Assembly (NCBI GenBank): GCA_973895155.1
Contig: OZ316894.1
Coordinates: 2,852,001-2,916,000 of the forward strand
DNA length: 64,000 nt
Reading direction: 5' to 3'
Origin: Marsupella aquatica
Lineage: Eukaryota > Marchantiophyta
Part shown: positions 1 to 11,576 of the stretch, one piece after another
Position numbering within the stretch: the first letter of the stretch is position 1
How the letters are laid out: each line of letters opens with the position of its first letter
The notes under the pieces: generated by a model
Databases searched by the model: none
What the model was told of the DNA's origin: nothing
What the model saw: the letters and a program-made list of their open reading frames with translations, nothing else
Made by a program: the position numbers and the translations under genes

Positions 1-1
1 T

Positions 2-138
2 CACAACCTGGAAGAACCGAAGAGCCTGGTGGAGAAGGGGAGAACAGCAGCAGAACGCCAGCTAGAAGAAGAAGCAGAAGGCCCTCGTTGCATGGTTCTC
101 TCCTCAACCCCCTTTGACACATTCCTTCGCCTTTGCTA
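2..138 (+). other. possible terminal exon of an upstream gene
   Basis: A reading frame that is already open at the left edge runs for about 45 codons and stops at TAG 136-138. It is charged and rich in Glu, Arg and Lys (for example LEEPKSLVEKGRTAAERQLE). It could be the last exon of a plus-strand gene outside the window. No domain is recognisable, and the first frame is also open for 37 codons here, so the open frame could be chance. This is a weak call. Confidence 0.18.
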
Positions 139-1311
139 GGGCGTCACCTTGATCCACAAAGCTTGTGTTCACTCAATTGAGCCAATGGACCTAACAATCA
201 ATGTCCTGCAACTGACACTTTGCATAGACTGCTGTACGGTCGGCGCTTCGATCACTAATAATCTATTGCCTTCCGATTACGCGACAAACAATAGAGACCT
301 ACCCCAAACTCCTCGAATCTGATTGCAATTCCGGGTCTATCCCAACCTCAGGCTGTTGATAAGAAGTTCGACGTGAGGGCTCTCAATAAAATGGTTGTCC
401 GTCCCAATGCAAGGCCCTCTGTCCGCAGCAAGATTCCAAAAAATTTCCAGTTGCTTATTCCACCACGCTTACCGGGAGTCCAGACTGCCGAAGTGACGTT
501 CAAGGGGAACTGTCGGAGCCATCATTGCAGAAAATTTAGTATGTCAAATTCAAAGATTACTGAATGCTCGAAAAAGCCCGTGCACAGGCAGATTTCTGTG
601 TTGAGCTTTGACAAAACCAAATGAAGAAAGAAAACGAGACATAGTGTTTGGACAGGTAAGATTTATCTGCGGGAGCTTCAGATAAGGCTTCGACCTAGTT
701 GCAAACGACTGAACAACATAGAGTGGTAAATGAAGCAAATGCGTCAACCTACTTTAGTGCGAACGAATTGAAGAATCAAACGAGCGCTTCCAAAGACCGA
801 GACAGAAAGGGGCACAACGAGAGGTAGTGCCCCTGCACCTACACAACAACGAGAGCTGACGCTACTGCACATATGCCTCCTGCACCCCGACTAAATTTAA
901 CTTCCGGCGAATTTCTGTAGCTTCCCACTGAGGTGAGGCGCTCGCGCTCGGTTTCTGCTCGTGCTCCACTTCGACTCCCACCTCCGGATGGTCTAGGTGC
1001 ATAAGAAAGCACTGCCCGTCCGGGATACAAACGCCTGAGCGCTGGAGCTACAGCTCGCTCGACCCAAATCATCACCAGGGTAGACAATCCCATACATCGA
1101 TACTCACCGGCAAATACGACGATCCGAGCTCCTCTCCTTGTTACTCAAATCGGGCATCCGAACTCATGCGGAAGCTCCCAGCTTAATCCTCAGTCGCCTT
1201 TTTCAATTAAGTACCTGCAAACCGTCACCCGAAATCTATTGTTCTAATTGTAATCCTCGTCCTTCCAGCAAAGAAAACTCTCCGTCGTGCGCTCTCTTCT
1301 CCTCTCCTCTC
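139..1311. other. no supported gene; copia insertion flank
   Basis: Short open frames exist here (for example plus 373-624 and minus 839-1093), but none shows a recognisable domain or a clear splice context. The segment just before the retrotransposon, about 1290-1316, is a CT-rich tract that continues after the element at 6565. It may be the leader or promoter of a host gene disrupted by the insertion, but nothing in the sequence proves this. Confidence 0.4.
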
Positions 1312-1316
1312 CCCTC

Positions 1317-1615
1317 TGTTGACAGTCACTTTGCTTCATGATTCATAGCAAAGTACCATGCGCTTCTAAGTGAGAAGTATGATTGTATCAGGCTGTTCTG
1401 CTGTGTCCACTCCCCCGGATATTATGGCTTGTTATCCGCTTGCTTGCTTTGATGATTAGTAGGGACGTGCCCTGTACGTATCACATTTCACCGTAGATCT
1501 ATGTTCTACCTCCTAATGGATTAAAATCCATCTGTATCTCTGGCATGTATTTATGTGGGGGCCCCGCCTCCCCTTTCCCACTCATCACAGGAGATCAATA
1601 AACTTGTTCTCTTCA
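1317..1615 (+). repeat. 5' LTR of copia 1
   Basis: This LTR is 299 bp and runs TG...CA. It matches 6261-6559 base for base as far as I can read. It contains an AATAAA signal near its 3' end (about 1597-1602), which is likely the polyadenylation signal when used in the right LTR. The AT-containing GTATTTATG stretch near 1545 could be a TATA-like promoter element. Confidence 0.96.
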
Positions 1616-1628
1616 TGGTATCAGAGCC
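1616..1628 (+). promoter_or_regulatory. primer-binding site of copia 1
   Basis: TGGTATCAGAGCC directly follows the LTR. It is the standard plant copia primer site, complementary to the 3' end of initiator methionine tRNA. The following leader (1629-1837) contains a small internal duplication around two 'TAGTACTCAGGAA' blocks, near 1772 and 1822. Confidence 0.93.
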
Positions 1629-1837
1629 TTCCCAGGATAATGCCTGAGGGCTCAGTCTTTTCTTCCGTATTTTTCTGTAGTTCCGAGTTGGTAAGAATCA
1701 CTCGCGTAGCTTTGGAGTCATAGCTGTATAGTCTTACGTTGCAGGTGATAGATCCCTGTCGTGTTCTCCGTAGTACTCAGGAATTTATTTTCATAGGTGA
1801 TAGGTCCCTGTGCATTTCTTAATAGTACTCAGGAACG

Positions 1838-4800
1838 ATGAACCAGGATATGAATTTCTCAATGTCCAAGGACGAGAAACTTAATGGGAACAACTACCCA
1901 TTATGGTCCTACAAGATGAAGCAGAGTTTCATCAAGGAGAAGATTTGGTACGTAGTTCGGGAGAATCTTCTTGGAGTGATCTTTGATGCTAACGATCCTG
2001 TCAATCCCACTCCCGCTGAGCGACGTACAGCTCAGAACAAGGCATTATATATGCTGACTAAAGCAGTAGAGGACAAGATGCTTGCTAGATATGTGCGGAT
2101 TGATGATCCAGCTTTTCTCTGGGCAGAACTCCGCCGTGCTTGTGCAGGCAACACCACTTCTCGCCGTGCTGTACTCAAACGGAAGCTTTTCAGTCTCAGA
2201 TTCCCTGAGTCTGCTACCATGACTACTAACTTCAGCACTGTCAATGAGTTACTTAACGATCTTGCTGCTGTGGATGTCGCTTTTACTGATGAAGAATTGC
2301 AGGGAGTAATCATTGATGCTCTACCCCGTAGTTGGGAGACCTTCGGAGCTGTTCTTGCAGGACGAGAGAATATGCCTTCCTTCTCCCAACTGGAGAATAT
2401 TGTTCGTGAAGAAGAGAGTCGTCGTGGTGCTCGCAATTATGCTGGTGAAGAGGCGCTATTTGTCCGTCATGTTTTCCCCCCACCTGCACCTTATGGCCGG
2501 TTCAACAACGCAGGGGGACGTGCCCGCGGTCGTGGAGGTCCTAATTTTGGAGGAAGAGGGGGCCGTGGACGTTTCCCGGCGCCATTGAACAACAACAACC
2601 GTGGAGACAACAACAACCGTGGGGCCTGCTTCACGTGCAGCGACCCCAGCCATGTTGCCCGCAACTGCCCTTTCCGTGGTCTCGAAACTGAGTTGCAACG
2701 CCTCACCGCTCGTATGACTCAGATGAACATTGGGGCTGGACGTGCTGCAAACCTCGTGGAGACAAATTTTGGTCCAAACCCGAATCCCGACGTTGAAGAA
2801 TATTTTGATGCTGCACCTGAGAATGTCGATACGGTTACAGCTGACCAGATTCTGGAGGCCAATTTTACTGAGGTGATAGCACAGCCTGATCACCCGGAAT
2901 GGATCTTCGACTCTGGAGCTAACACCCACCTCACTAGTGACAAATCTGGACTCACAAATTTTGTAGCTCTTGCCCCTGGATCCTCGGTGGCAACCGCTGG
3001 TGGGGCTGCCTTGGATATCAAGGGTAAGGGCACCCTCATTCTTGATCAGAATAAACTTTTGAACGTTTTGTATGTGCCGCGTGCCCGTCGTAGCCTTATC
3101 TCTGTTGGAAATCTGGCTGATTTAGGACAAACTATATGTTTCAATTCCTCACAGTGTGTGGTGTTAGATCAAGAAAATCAAGTTAGCATGCATGGGGCAC
3201 GTGATCCAGTGACTCGCCTATACACTCTAGTTCCCAAGCCTCCACCTAAGCTTGAGCAACTCTCCTTACCGATAGCTTCATGTCACATCGCCACTACTTC
3301 TTCATCTAATGCTGAACTTTGGCACAAACGCCTTGGACATATCCATTTTCAGAAATTAGCACACATGAGTTCAACTCACCTAGTTGTCGGCATTCCACAT
3401 ATTTTGCCAGTCAACACAATATGCAGCACTTGCATGGTAGCCAAGCAAACACGGGAAAGAATTCCAAAGCACTCTCTGACACAAACAACTAGGCCTTTTG
3501 AGCTAGTTCACTCTGACGTTTGGGGCCCAGCCCGTGTACCATCCTTAGCAGGCTCTCGCTATGTCCTCACATTTACCGACGACTACACACGGTATACCTG
3601 GACATTCTTCCTTCGTTTCAAATCCGAAGTCTTTTCTACTTTCAAAGACTTTTGTGCTTCTGTCCAGAGTCAATTCGGATATCAGGTTGGATGCCTGCGA
3701 ACCGATCGAGGTGGAGAATACATTTCTCATGATTTTCAACAATTCTGCTCCACTAGAGGCATTTTTCGTCAACTCACTGCCGCCTACACTCCACACCAGA
3801 ACGGTGTCTCTGAGCGTAAAAATCGAACTCTCATTGAAGCGGCTCGCAGCCTTTGCTTTGGTGCTCATTTTCCGGCACCTCTTTGGGAAGAGATGGTGCG
3901 GACTGCTACTTATATTCTGAACCGATGTTCCACTCGAGCTCTCTACAAAACAACTCCTTTTCAGCATCTTCATGGAATCAAACCTGACGTTAGTCATTTC
4001 CGAGTCATTGGCTGCTCAGCATATATTCACATCCCTGCTCCATTACGCTCTAAGCTTGAACCAAAATCTCTCAAAGCTATTTTTGTTGGTTACGATGAAA
4101 ACACCAAGGGATATCGTTGTTACTCGCCCAGTAGACGTAAAATTATTATCAGTCGCAATGTTCGTTTTGATGAGTCTGAACTTGGCATCTTTGCCGTTGC
4201 TGGTCCTGAACCCACTTCCATCGATTTTGGGGATTTATCGCCTTTTGACTCAATTGCTCCACCTATACCAGACATTGTTCCTGCTCCCGATGATAATACC
4301 GACCCAGACTCCACTCTAGGAGATCACAAGGATACTGCTCCGCCTGACACGGTTATAGCAGATCCACCCATAGCTCCAGTTGAATATCGTCGCTCTGGCA
4401 GACTCCGCTCTCATAATTCTAGGCTTCTTGGGTTTTATGCTGAACCTCCTCCTTTAGAATTATCGGCTTGTGCTATCGAAACTTCTGATCCAACTATCAC
4501 TGACAACATTTCTCTTCGTGAAGCACTCACTCACCCTGACTGGTCTGGAGCTATTGACGAAGAGATGGACTCCATCCATAAAACCAACACTTGGACCCTT
4601 ATGGAATTACCCCCTGGCAAGCGCGCCATTCCATCTATGTGGGTCTTCAAACGGAAACCTATCTCTGCCACTCATGGTCGACTGAAGGCTCGTCTTGTTG
4701 CCAAGGGCAATTATCAGCAACATGGCATCGACTACTTTGAGACTTTTGCGCCAGTGGTCAAATGGACAACTCTCCGAACTATCACTGCCATATGTGCTTC

Positions 4801-6106
4801 CCGTGGCTGGCAGATCACTCACATGGATGTCGACACGGCTTTTCTAAACAGCAAAGTTCATGAAGATATTTACATGCATCAGCCTCCTGGACGTCGCATT
4901 GCTGGTAAGGAGCATCTTGTATGCCATCTCAACAATTCACTCTACGGCCTTAGACAATCCTCCAAAGCTTGGTACGACACTTTACATGCACTATTACAGA
5001 AGCTTGGTTGGATTCGTAGCTTACTTGATAACAATCTTTACTATTTTCTTGATGGATCAGACATTACTGTGTTGCTCACTCATGTTGACGATTTTTTTCT
5101 CACTGGGAGCAACGATACTCTTATTAGCTCCCACAAGACTGAACTTCGTAAGCACTTCAGCATGAAGGATCTTGGCCATGTTCAAAAATATCTAGGGATA
5201 GAATTTGATTCTTCTGCTACCGGAATCAAAATGCATCAACACAACTACTGCAATGAAATTCTTCAAGAATTTCATATGGGCTCTTGTACTCCGGCCCTCA
5301 CTCCCTTACCGACAGGTACCGTTCTATCTACTGATTCCGCCAGTCCTCCTGTCGACGCTCATCTTTATTGTCGGATGGTAGGGAAACTAATTTACCTTAC
5401 CAACACTCGCCCTGATATATCCTTTGCTGTCAGCCTAGTCAGTCGTTTTATGCAAGATCCACATGAAGATCACATGCAAGCCACCAAGCACATCTTCAGA
5501 TATCTTCGACACACTCTCAACTACGGCATTTTTTACAAACGGCATGCTCCACTCACTCTTTCTGCTTATACCGATGCCGACTGGGCTACCTGCCCTACAA
5601 CTCGCCGATCTGTTGGGGCATATTTACTTACTCTTGGGGATAGCCCCGTTTCTTGGAACAGCAAACGTCAAGCCACAGTGAGTAAATCTTCTACGGAATC
5701 AGAATATATGGCTCTATCATCTGGGGCACAAGAAGCTGTATACATCCGCCGACTGCTGCTGGAACTTCAACTCATTCCCCATGTTGAGGTCACACTCAAT
5801 TGCAAAGACCATCACATTCTTGATGCTCTTCACTCTTCTCGTCCAACTCTTCACTGTGACAACGAAGGTGCCATCAAGCTTGCACGAAACCCCGTTTTTC
5901 ATGCTCGCACCAAACATATCGAAGTCCATCACCACTTCGTTCGGGAACGCGTCCTTGAGGGGGAATTAAACCTCACGTACATCCCAACTGATCTTCAACC
6001 TGCTGATGTACTCACCAAGGCCTTATCCCGACCTCACTTTGAACGACATCGATCTGCTATTGGAGTTCTGGACTTGAGTTGCATTCCCGATACTATACCA
6101 CTTTGA
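1838..6106 (+). CDS. copia gag-pol polyprotein
   Basis: A single 1422-residue frame encodes all element functions. The order is as follows. An N-terminal gag of the UBN2/retrotran_gag type (about residues 10-220) is followed by a Gly/Arg/Asn-rich stretch and a CCHC zinc knuckle near 264-277 (CFTCSDPSHVARNC). The aspartic protease has DSGA near 357. The GAG pre-integrase region has LWHKRLGH near 498. The integrase core follows (HSDVWGP near 558, later TPHQNGVSERKNRT). The reverse transcriptase has DVDTAFLN near 996 and HVDDFF near 1081, where most copia enzymes have YVDD. The RNase H has TDADWA and TESEYMAL near 1250-1290. No stop or frameshift interrupts it. The first ATG, 38 bases after the second leader duplication, is the natural start. 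Protease, integrase, RT and RNase H would be released by self-cleavage in virus-like particles. Confidence 0.97.
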   Translation: MNQDMNFSMSKDEKLNGNNYPLWSYKMKQSFIKEKIWYVVRENLLGVIFDANDPVNPTPAERRTAQNKALYMLTKAVEDKMLARYVRIDDPAFLWAELRRACAGNTTSRRAVLKRKLFSLRFPESATMTTNFSTVNELLNDLAAVDVAFTDEELQGVIIDALPRSWETFGAVLAGRENMPSFSQLENIVREEESRRGARNYAGEEALFVRHVFPPPAPYGRFNNAGGRARGRGGPNFGGRGGRGRFPAPLNNNNRGDNNNRGACFTCSDPSHVARNCPFRGLETELQRLTARMTQMNIGAGRAANLVETNFGPNPNPDVEEYFDAAPENVDTVTADQILEANFTEVIAQPDHPEWIFDSGANTHLTSDKSGLTNFVALAPGSSVATAGGAALDIKGKGTLILDQNKLLNVLYVPRARRSLISVGNLADLGQTICFNSSQCVVLDQENQVSMHGARDPVTRLYTLVPKPPPKLEQLSLPIASCHIATTSSSNAELWHKRLGHIHFQKLAHMSSTHLVVGIPHILPVNTICSTCMVAKQTRERIPKHSLTQTTRPFELVHSDVWGPARVPSLAGSRYVLTFTDDYTRYTWTFFLRFKSEVFSTFKDFCASVQSQFGYQVGCLRTDRGGEYISHDFQQFCSTRGIFRQLTAAYTPHQNGVSERKNRTLIEAARSLCFGAHFPAPLWEEMVRTATYILNRCSTRALYKTTPFQHLHGIKPDVSHFRVIGCSAYIHIPAPLRSKLEPKSLKAIFVGYDENTKGYRCYSPSRRKIIISRNVRFDESELGIFAVAGPEPTSIDFGDLSPFDSIAPPIPDIVPAPDDNTDPDSTLGDHKDTAPPDTVIADPPIAPVEYRRSGRLRSHNSRLLGFYAEPPPLELSACAIETSDPTITDNISLREALTHPDWSGAIDEEMDSIHKTNTWTLMELPPGKRAIPSMWVFKRKPISATHGRLKARLVAKGNYQQHGIDYFETFAPVVKWTTLRTITAICASRGWQITHMDVDTAFLNSKVHEDIYMHQPPGRRIAGKEHLVCHLNNSLYGLRQSSKAWYDTLHALLQKLGWIRSLLDNNLYYFLDGSDITVLLTHVDDFFLTGSNDTLISSHKTELRKHFSMKDLGHVQKYLGIEFDSSATGIKMHQHNYCNEILQEFHMGSCTPALTPLPTGTVLSTDSASPPVDAHLYCRMVGKLIYLTNTRPDISFAVSLVSRFMQDPHEDHMQATKHIFRYLRHTLNYGIFYKRHAPLTLSAYTDADWATCPTTRRSVGAYLLTLGDSPVSWNSKRQATVSKSSTESEYMALSSGAQEAVYIRRLLLELQLIPHVEVTLNCKDHHILDALHSSRPTLHCDNEGAIKLARNPVFHARTKHIEVHHHFVRERVLEGELNLTYIPTDLQPADVLTKALSRPHFERHRSAIGVLDLSCIPDTIPL

Positions 6107-6248
6107 AAGCCAACGCCACATTTCTGTTTAGTTCTTTTGATCTGTCTGTAGCCTGTTTGATCTGCTCCGGTGGACCTATCAAACTCCGTGTACATCCAAG
6201 TGATTTACGTAATCTTGTCACATCCTGTTTACTTTCTCATACACTTAG

Positions 6249-6260
6249 AGCGAGGGAGGG
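6249..6260 (+). promoter_or_regulatory. polypurine tract of copia 1
   Basis: The purine-rich run AGCGAGGGAGGG lies immediately before the 3' LTR. It is the expected primer for plus-strand DNA synthesis. Confidence 0.85.
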
Positions 6261-6559
6261 TGTTGACAGTCACTTTGCTTCATGATTCATAGCAAAGTAC
6301 CATGCGCTTCTAAGTGAGAAGTATGATTGTATCAGGCTGTTCTGCTGTGTCCACTCCCCCGGATATTATGGCTTGTTATCCGCTTGCTTGCTTTGATGAT
6401 TAGTAGGGACGTGCCCTGTACGTATCACATTTCACCGTAGATCTATGTTCTACCTCCTAATGGATTAAAATCCATCTGTATCTCTGGCATGTATTTATGT
6501 GGGGGCCCCGCCTCCCCTTTCCCACTCATCACAGGAGATCAATAAACTTGTTCTCTTCA
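6261..6559 (+). repeat. 3' LTR of copia 1
   Basis: This is the second copy of the 299-bp LTR, apparently identical to 1317-1615. The target duplication CCCTC follows at 6560-6564. Confidence 0.96.
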
Positions 6560-6564
6560 CCCTC

Positions 6565-7721
6565 CTCTACAGCAGCCTTCCAAAGCATAATCATCTCCTT
6601 CGTCAAAAACAAGGTATCACAATATCACACACCCTCCGTCCTCTCAGCGATATCTGAGTCGTACTCTCAATTCAGCCATTCAGTTCACAATCCGTGCGAA
6701 CACATCCAATCAATCACGCTATCGAGCAATCCCACAATTGCTGAACCAATCACTCAGTAGAAACGACGATGAATCCTTTCACTTGGGACACGGCCTGTGA
6801 CATCCTCGAGCTACAGTAGAGAGAGAGCGAGAGATTGGGTCCAATGGTTTGCTGCATACGACATCAATGCTTCAATGTTGATTTCGGCGCCCCACTTCCG
6901 GCTGATCCGATCGAGTTGGGACGGGCAATGGACTAGATCGCCTCCGAGGCACGAAGAAAGAGCGCAACTACTACTGCATCGAAGAATCGTCACCCACTCG
7001 ACTTCTCTGTGTTTCTTCTGTGCACGACGACATGACCGTCTCCTACTCTCCTCCGAGCCTACGGTCGCGGACAACGGCGGCATCCGACCGTTGCCACCGT
7101 CGACCCCCCCCAAATCCCCTCGACGGTGAGAGATTTCTTTCCTATAGTTAAATACTGGCCCCTTCGAGGAACGAAAGTGACTGAAATGTTGTAAATAGTG
7201 GACGCTAAATTAAACCACAAGTGCCCATATATATATATGGGAGGTGTCCAAGACCTCATCTAAAATATAGATGAGTGCCAAATAATCCGACAATAAAAAT
7301 ATTCTTTATTCTTTACATTTATTTATGATTTGTCTTCATTGCTAGCATCCCCAAAGTTAAATGAGGCAGGCTGAGTTATTGTTTTGTCTTGTAGTGATCT
7401 GAAAGTAAATAAAATATGAGAGCATAGAAATGTTGTTATATAAATAAAGTGTCTACCGAGAAAAGCACAATGACCAAGAAAAGGTACAGTCAAACGATGC
7501 TACGATGTGTGCACTTAACTCAGGGTGCCTAATGAATGACACCCCTTTCAAAAAAGACCATAAACCTAGGAAAGAAAAACATGAGGAGAACTTAAGAGGC
7601 TATGCATTTATGTTCTTCAGCATCATTTCTCTCACTTGTGGTGGTGGAGCCTTTGATTTCATCTCTAAGAAAACACATATTGTAAAAGGGGACTGCCAAA
7701 ATAAGTTCAAAACACTCTAGA
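6565..7721. other. no supported gene downstream of copia 1
   Basis: The open frames here (plus 6497-6760 partly inside the LTR, plus 6797-7129, minus 6811-7113, plus 7505-7720) show no domain. A (AT)n run lies at about 7228-7238. A block of about 36 bp at 7121-7157 (CGGTGAGAGATTTCTTTCC...) recurs with a few changes at 8079-8116. Confidence 0.4.
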
Positions 7722-7879
7722 ATACTTAAAATTAAAGGGGTCTAAAAATTAATTAAAAATATATAGAATACAAAGGCTGCCCCTTGATAAGGCAGATTAA
7801 ATACTTAAAACTAAAGGGGTCTAAAACTTAATTAAAAATGTATAGAATACAAAGGCTGCCCCTTGATAAGGCAGATTGA
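7722..7879. repeat. 79-bp tandem duplication
   Basis: Two adjacent copies of a 79-bp unit (7722-7800 and 7801-7879) begin ATACTTAAAA and end with GATAAGGCAGATT plus two bases. They differ at only a few positions, so the duplication is fairly recent. Confidence 0.9.
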
Positions 7880-8429
7880 AATGAAAATACATGACACAAA
7901 AATTTGAATAAGACAAAATCCAAAATGTACATTCACCATATAGCAGCTTCAAAATATAAAGGGTTCACTCTCGACCTAATCCATTAAAGTGTGTTTCTAT
8001 CACAAATTACTAGTAATATTCCACAATTTTCCACAATTTTGGGCCACGTCTGACCCTTGGTACCCCCTTAACAGAGTCTCAACGGTGAGGGAATTCTTTC
8101 CTTTAGTTAAATACTGGCATTTCATTAGATTATTATATACTGACAACTTAGAGTATGAGTCCTAAGGTTGGTTTTCTGCACCCAAGGGCATGCGCCTTTT
8201 CCCCTCGTAGGTCAGACCTACAAGCAAGATGATTATAATATGACAACCCTACAGCAAAGGACAAAAGCTCATACTGAGTCCGTACATGAAAAAGAAGGCC
8301 AAGACTTTTGTCCATCAAACATTTCTTTTAAAGATTTTTTATAAAATACATGTGTTTCTTTAATTAATATTTTGGACAACCACTTTCATGTCACAATATC
8401 TTCTATTCAACATCATCTTTTACGTGACA

Positions 8430-8750
8430 ATATCTTCTTTGCACGGCACAGGTCAATAGCAAGTAGGCAATACTCAAAAACCAAAGCTCTCATTTGTAGA
8501 AGCATTATATGCCACAATGTTCTGTATCTTCTTTGCAAGGCACAGGTCAATAGCTACAGTATTAGGCAATAGATTCTCAAAACTCAAAGCCAAATCACTC
8601 ATTTGTAGGAGCATTATAGGCAACAATGCACTGTATCCTCTTCCTTTGCAAGGCACAGGTCAATAGCTACAGGAGTAGGCAATAGATTATCCAAACTCAA
8701 AGCCCAAGCTCTCATTTCTGGGAGCTTATATGCCACAATGCCCCTGGAAA
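8430..8750. repeat. three degenerate tandem copies of a ~100-bp unit
   Basis: The block GCACAGGTCAATAGC recurs near 8446, 8540 and 8652. Each copy is followed by a similar AGGCAATA...CTCAAA...CTCATTT tail and a 'ATATGCCACAATG'-like end. Spacing is about 95 and 112 bp. No coding potential is evident. Confidence 0.8.
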
Positions 8751-9280
8751 CAGGATACACGGACGGTGAGCAGTGCCCGCCGTCGAGTTTACGGTGAAAA
8801 TTCTACGGTCAGCACTGGCGGTCAGCCGTCGAGTCATGACGCAGTCGGCCGTCACGAAGTAGCCGACAAAGACTCAGCCGCAGCCAAAATTCGGGAGTCC
8901 TCTCAACCGGCAGAGGAAGTAACCGCGGTAAGACCGAAACAGTCAGAAAGAGTCTAATCTCCAACGAGCTGAAATGAAAGCTACTGTAGTTAATACAGCA
9001 GTATACCTTTGGAACAGGGCGGACTTGGCTGAGTGGTGAGGTCAGCCGGCCGCCAGAATGATGCCCCATGCTGCAGTTCCCGGCGAACATACCGTGAATT
9101 GCGTCGGGGCGAGAGTCGGGGTGTTTCGCAGCTGTTACCAGCTTCTGACCGGGGATTGCCGGGCTGAACTGACGGTTCCGTGAATTGGGGGCAATCCGGC
9201 TGTTTCGAGGCTGTTACTGTAAAGTTCAGGGCCAAGTTCAGGGCCTTGACTGGGATCGCCGGCCCAGTACACGCCTTCTC
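8751..9280. other. GC-rich island, unidentified
   Basis: This stretch is clearly richer in G, C and CpG than its AT-rich neighbours, and it contains small open frames on both strands (plus 8730-8957, minus 8809-9090, minus 8990-9235). None has a domain I recognise. It could be a remnant LTR, an old promoter island or an imported fragment, and the sequence does not decide between these. Confidence 0.35.
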
Positions 9281-9606
9281 ATGTAAAGACCTTCGCGAGA
9301 GTTTTCGTTTGTAACTTTGTTGATGGTGAGAACTATTCTTAGATTGTCTTTCAGTGCCAAATTATAAATTCTAGCCTGGTTAACCCTGCCTTGAGTGGAG
9401 ACTGAGATGAGGACACAAAAAGATTCCCACTTATTTCCTGTTCATTTATGCCCCCTTCCTTGTTTTTTGTCTACCACCCTCTCTCTCAAATATGCTCTCA
9501 CTTAGAGTTAGTCTACAGGCTTGTTTTTTTTCTACACCCTCTCTCTCAATTATGCTCTCATTTAGAGTTACGGTCTCCAGACAGTAGGTCCAGGAAGAAA
9601 CTTTTG

Positions 9607-9760
9607 ATGGGGTTTTATTAGTTAGATTAAGCCTGAACACGGGTTCACTCTAATGCCTCCATGGTATTCCAAAGCTGGGATGAATGGGGTTTTATTAGTT
9701 AGATTAAACCTGAACACGGGTTCACTCTAATATCTCCATGGATTTCCAAAGCTGGGATGA
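9607..9760. repeat. 77-bp tandem duplication
   Basis: Two copies, starting at 9607 and 9684, begin ATGGGGTTTTATTAGTTAG and end CCAAAGCTGGGATGAA with few differences. Just upstream (about 9470-9580) another short block built around CCCTCTCTCTCAA...ATGCTCTCA is also doubled. Confidence 0.88.
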
Positions 9761-11274
9761 AGTCTGGGAAAGTAAAAAAACGCTCACTTTTTGCAGTTTT
9801 GATTGCAACATGACCTCACAACTTAGATGGACCTTGAGCCTGGGAGCCCCAAAAGTGTGACCATTATACAAACGAGGTATACTATTTGCATTCAAGTAAC
9901 CTTTCAAAATGACCTCGTTTATGCTGATCCATCCTGCTTACTTTCTTCTAATTTAAAAATGACACCTCTAAGGTGAGATCTGACAAAGGTAATACTAGCA
10001 AAAGGGAATTCTCTGGTACCTATGGGGCCCCATGGCAGGTCACCAAAGACCTGGGTCAATAAAGTTATCATACTTGACGAGAGTTGACTTGGTCCAGACA
10101 AATTGTCTGAACAGTGTCGGTGACTGATTGGACGACTAGAAAACCTAACTGATTGGAATGTTATGGGAACTCGTTTTTATATCCGTGCCAGAAACAGTAT
10201 GCTTTTTCCTGCAACCATGTGGGAGGTAGAGAGTTATGCTGTTCCCCCAACCCAAAACAAAATCACCCAAATGTACTGTACATTTCGTCAAAGGTTAAAA
10301 AATGGAAAATTTGAGCACATTTCGTCATACTATGGCTGTGTATATACAGAGGACTAAAAGTACCCAATTAACATATCACTCCCTACCATCTTGAAATACA
10401 TTATTGACTGCTTATATTCTTGGAAAACATGTTAGCATCTTTTTCAAAATTAGTTCGAGTACCCCTTGGTTATTTAAATATGATGTTATTCAACAACTAA
10501 GTTAGAGCACATGAAAAATTGCATACTGAATAGCTTTGAATATGGAGATGAGAGAGAAAAAAAGGTACATCTTTCATGGTAGTAGTCCATGCACAACTTC
10601 CCTTGGTACTCTAGGTCCATAGAGGTCATGCAAAATGTGTTATAGAAGCAGAAGGGTTTCTTACATTCCTTTGGTATTCTTTTATCCATAATAGTTGAAG
10701 GGTTTCTTATGTTCCCTTGGTGTTCTTTTGTCCATAGTAGCCGAAGGGGTTTCTAACGTTACCTTGGTAAATGTTACAGTAGTCAAAGCATTTCTTTCTA
10801 CCCAAGGTTATTCCAAAAATTGATAATGAAATGGAAAACTCATACAATCTACAGGAAAACAATCCATCCCAAGGTTATTTTTCAGACTCCTCTTTCTTTG
10901 TCTATTTGAAAAGTTACTTTTTAGTTTTCCATTGTTTGTATAATTACAAGGTCTAACTGTTTGTTTTTACTTGTCTCAATCACATATAATCTTGTTTGGT
11001 ATTTTTTGTATAACTAACCCTTCTTGTTTGTGACCAATAGTGTTTCCAAGGATTTTGGAAGGAGCTTCCCATGGGGTCCGTAAACAGACTAAAATATGTC
11101 TGTTAATTTTGAAGATTTCTTAACGTCCTTAAGTCTCACGTGGATCCTATATTTTGTTTGTATAATTCATGCTCCTTGTCGTTTTGCATTTTGGGTCATT
11201 TGAGGTTATATGCATATATACAACAAGAGAAACAAGCAAACACCAAAGTACAATTCTCACCTAGCCTTTGCTCT

Positions 11275-11576
11275 TGCATGTTTAATGTTATGCCTATACC
11301 TCACTAGCACTTGACTATATTTTTTGTAAAGAACACATAAAAGACTGGCCCAATGCCCATCTATTCCACTATATTGTTGATTAGTAAAGGATGTTGAGCA
11401 GAAGTGTTGTCAAGCATAATGGCCATCTACTGCATGTTTAATGTTATGCCTATACCTCACTAGCACTTGACTATATTTGTTGTAAAGAACACATAAAAAA
11501 CTGGCCCAATGCCAATCTATTCCACTATATTGTTGATTAGTAAGGGATGTTGAGCAGAAGTGTTGTCAAGCATAAT
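11275..11576. repeat. 156-bp tandem duplication
   Basis: A unit starting TGCATGTTTAATGTTATGCC at 11275 repeats at 11431 with few changes and ends near CAAGCATAAT. The surrounding sequence is AT-rich and without genes. Confidence 0.88.

Larger units (their letters stand above)
1317..6559 (+). mobile_element. complete Ty1/copia LTR retrotransposon (copia 1)
   Basis: This is a full-length element of 5243 bp. It has two 299-bp LTRs that begin TGTTGACAG and end TTCA, and I see no difference between them. A primer-binding site abuts the left LTR, and a purine-rich tract abuts the right LTR. A 5-bp target duplication, CCCTC, is present at 1312-1316 and 6560-6564. Between the LTRs is one uninterrupted gag-pol frame in copia order, with integrase before reverse transcriptase. 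Matching LTRs and an intact frame point to a recent, potentially active copy. Confidence 0.97.
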
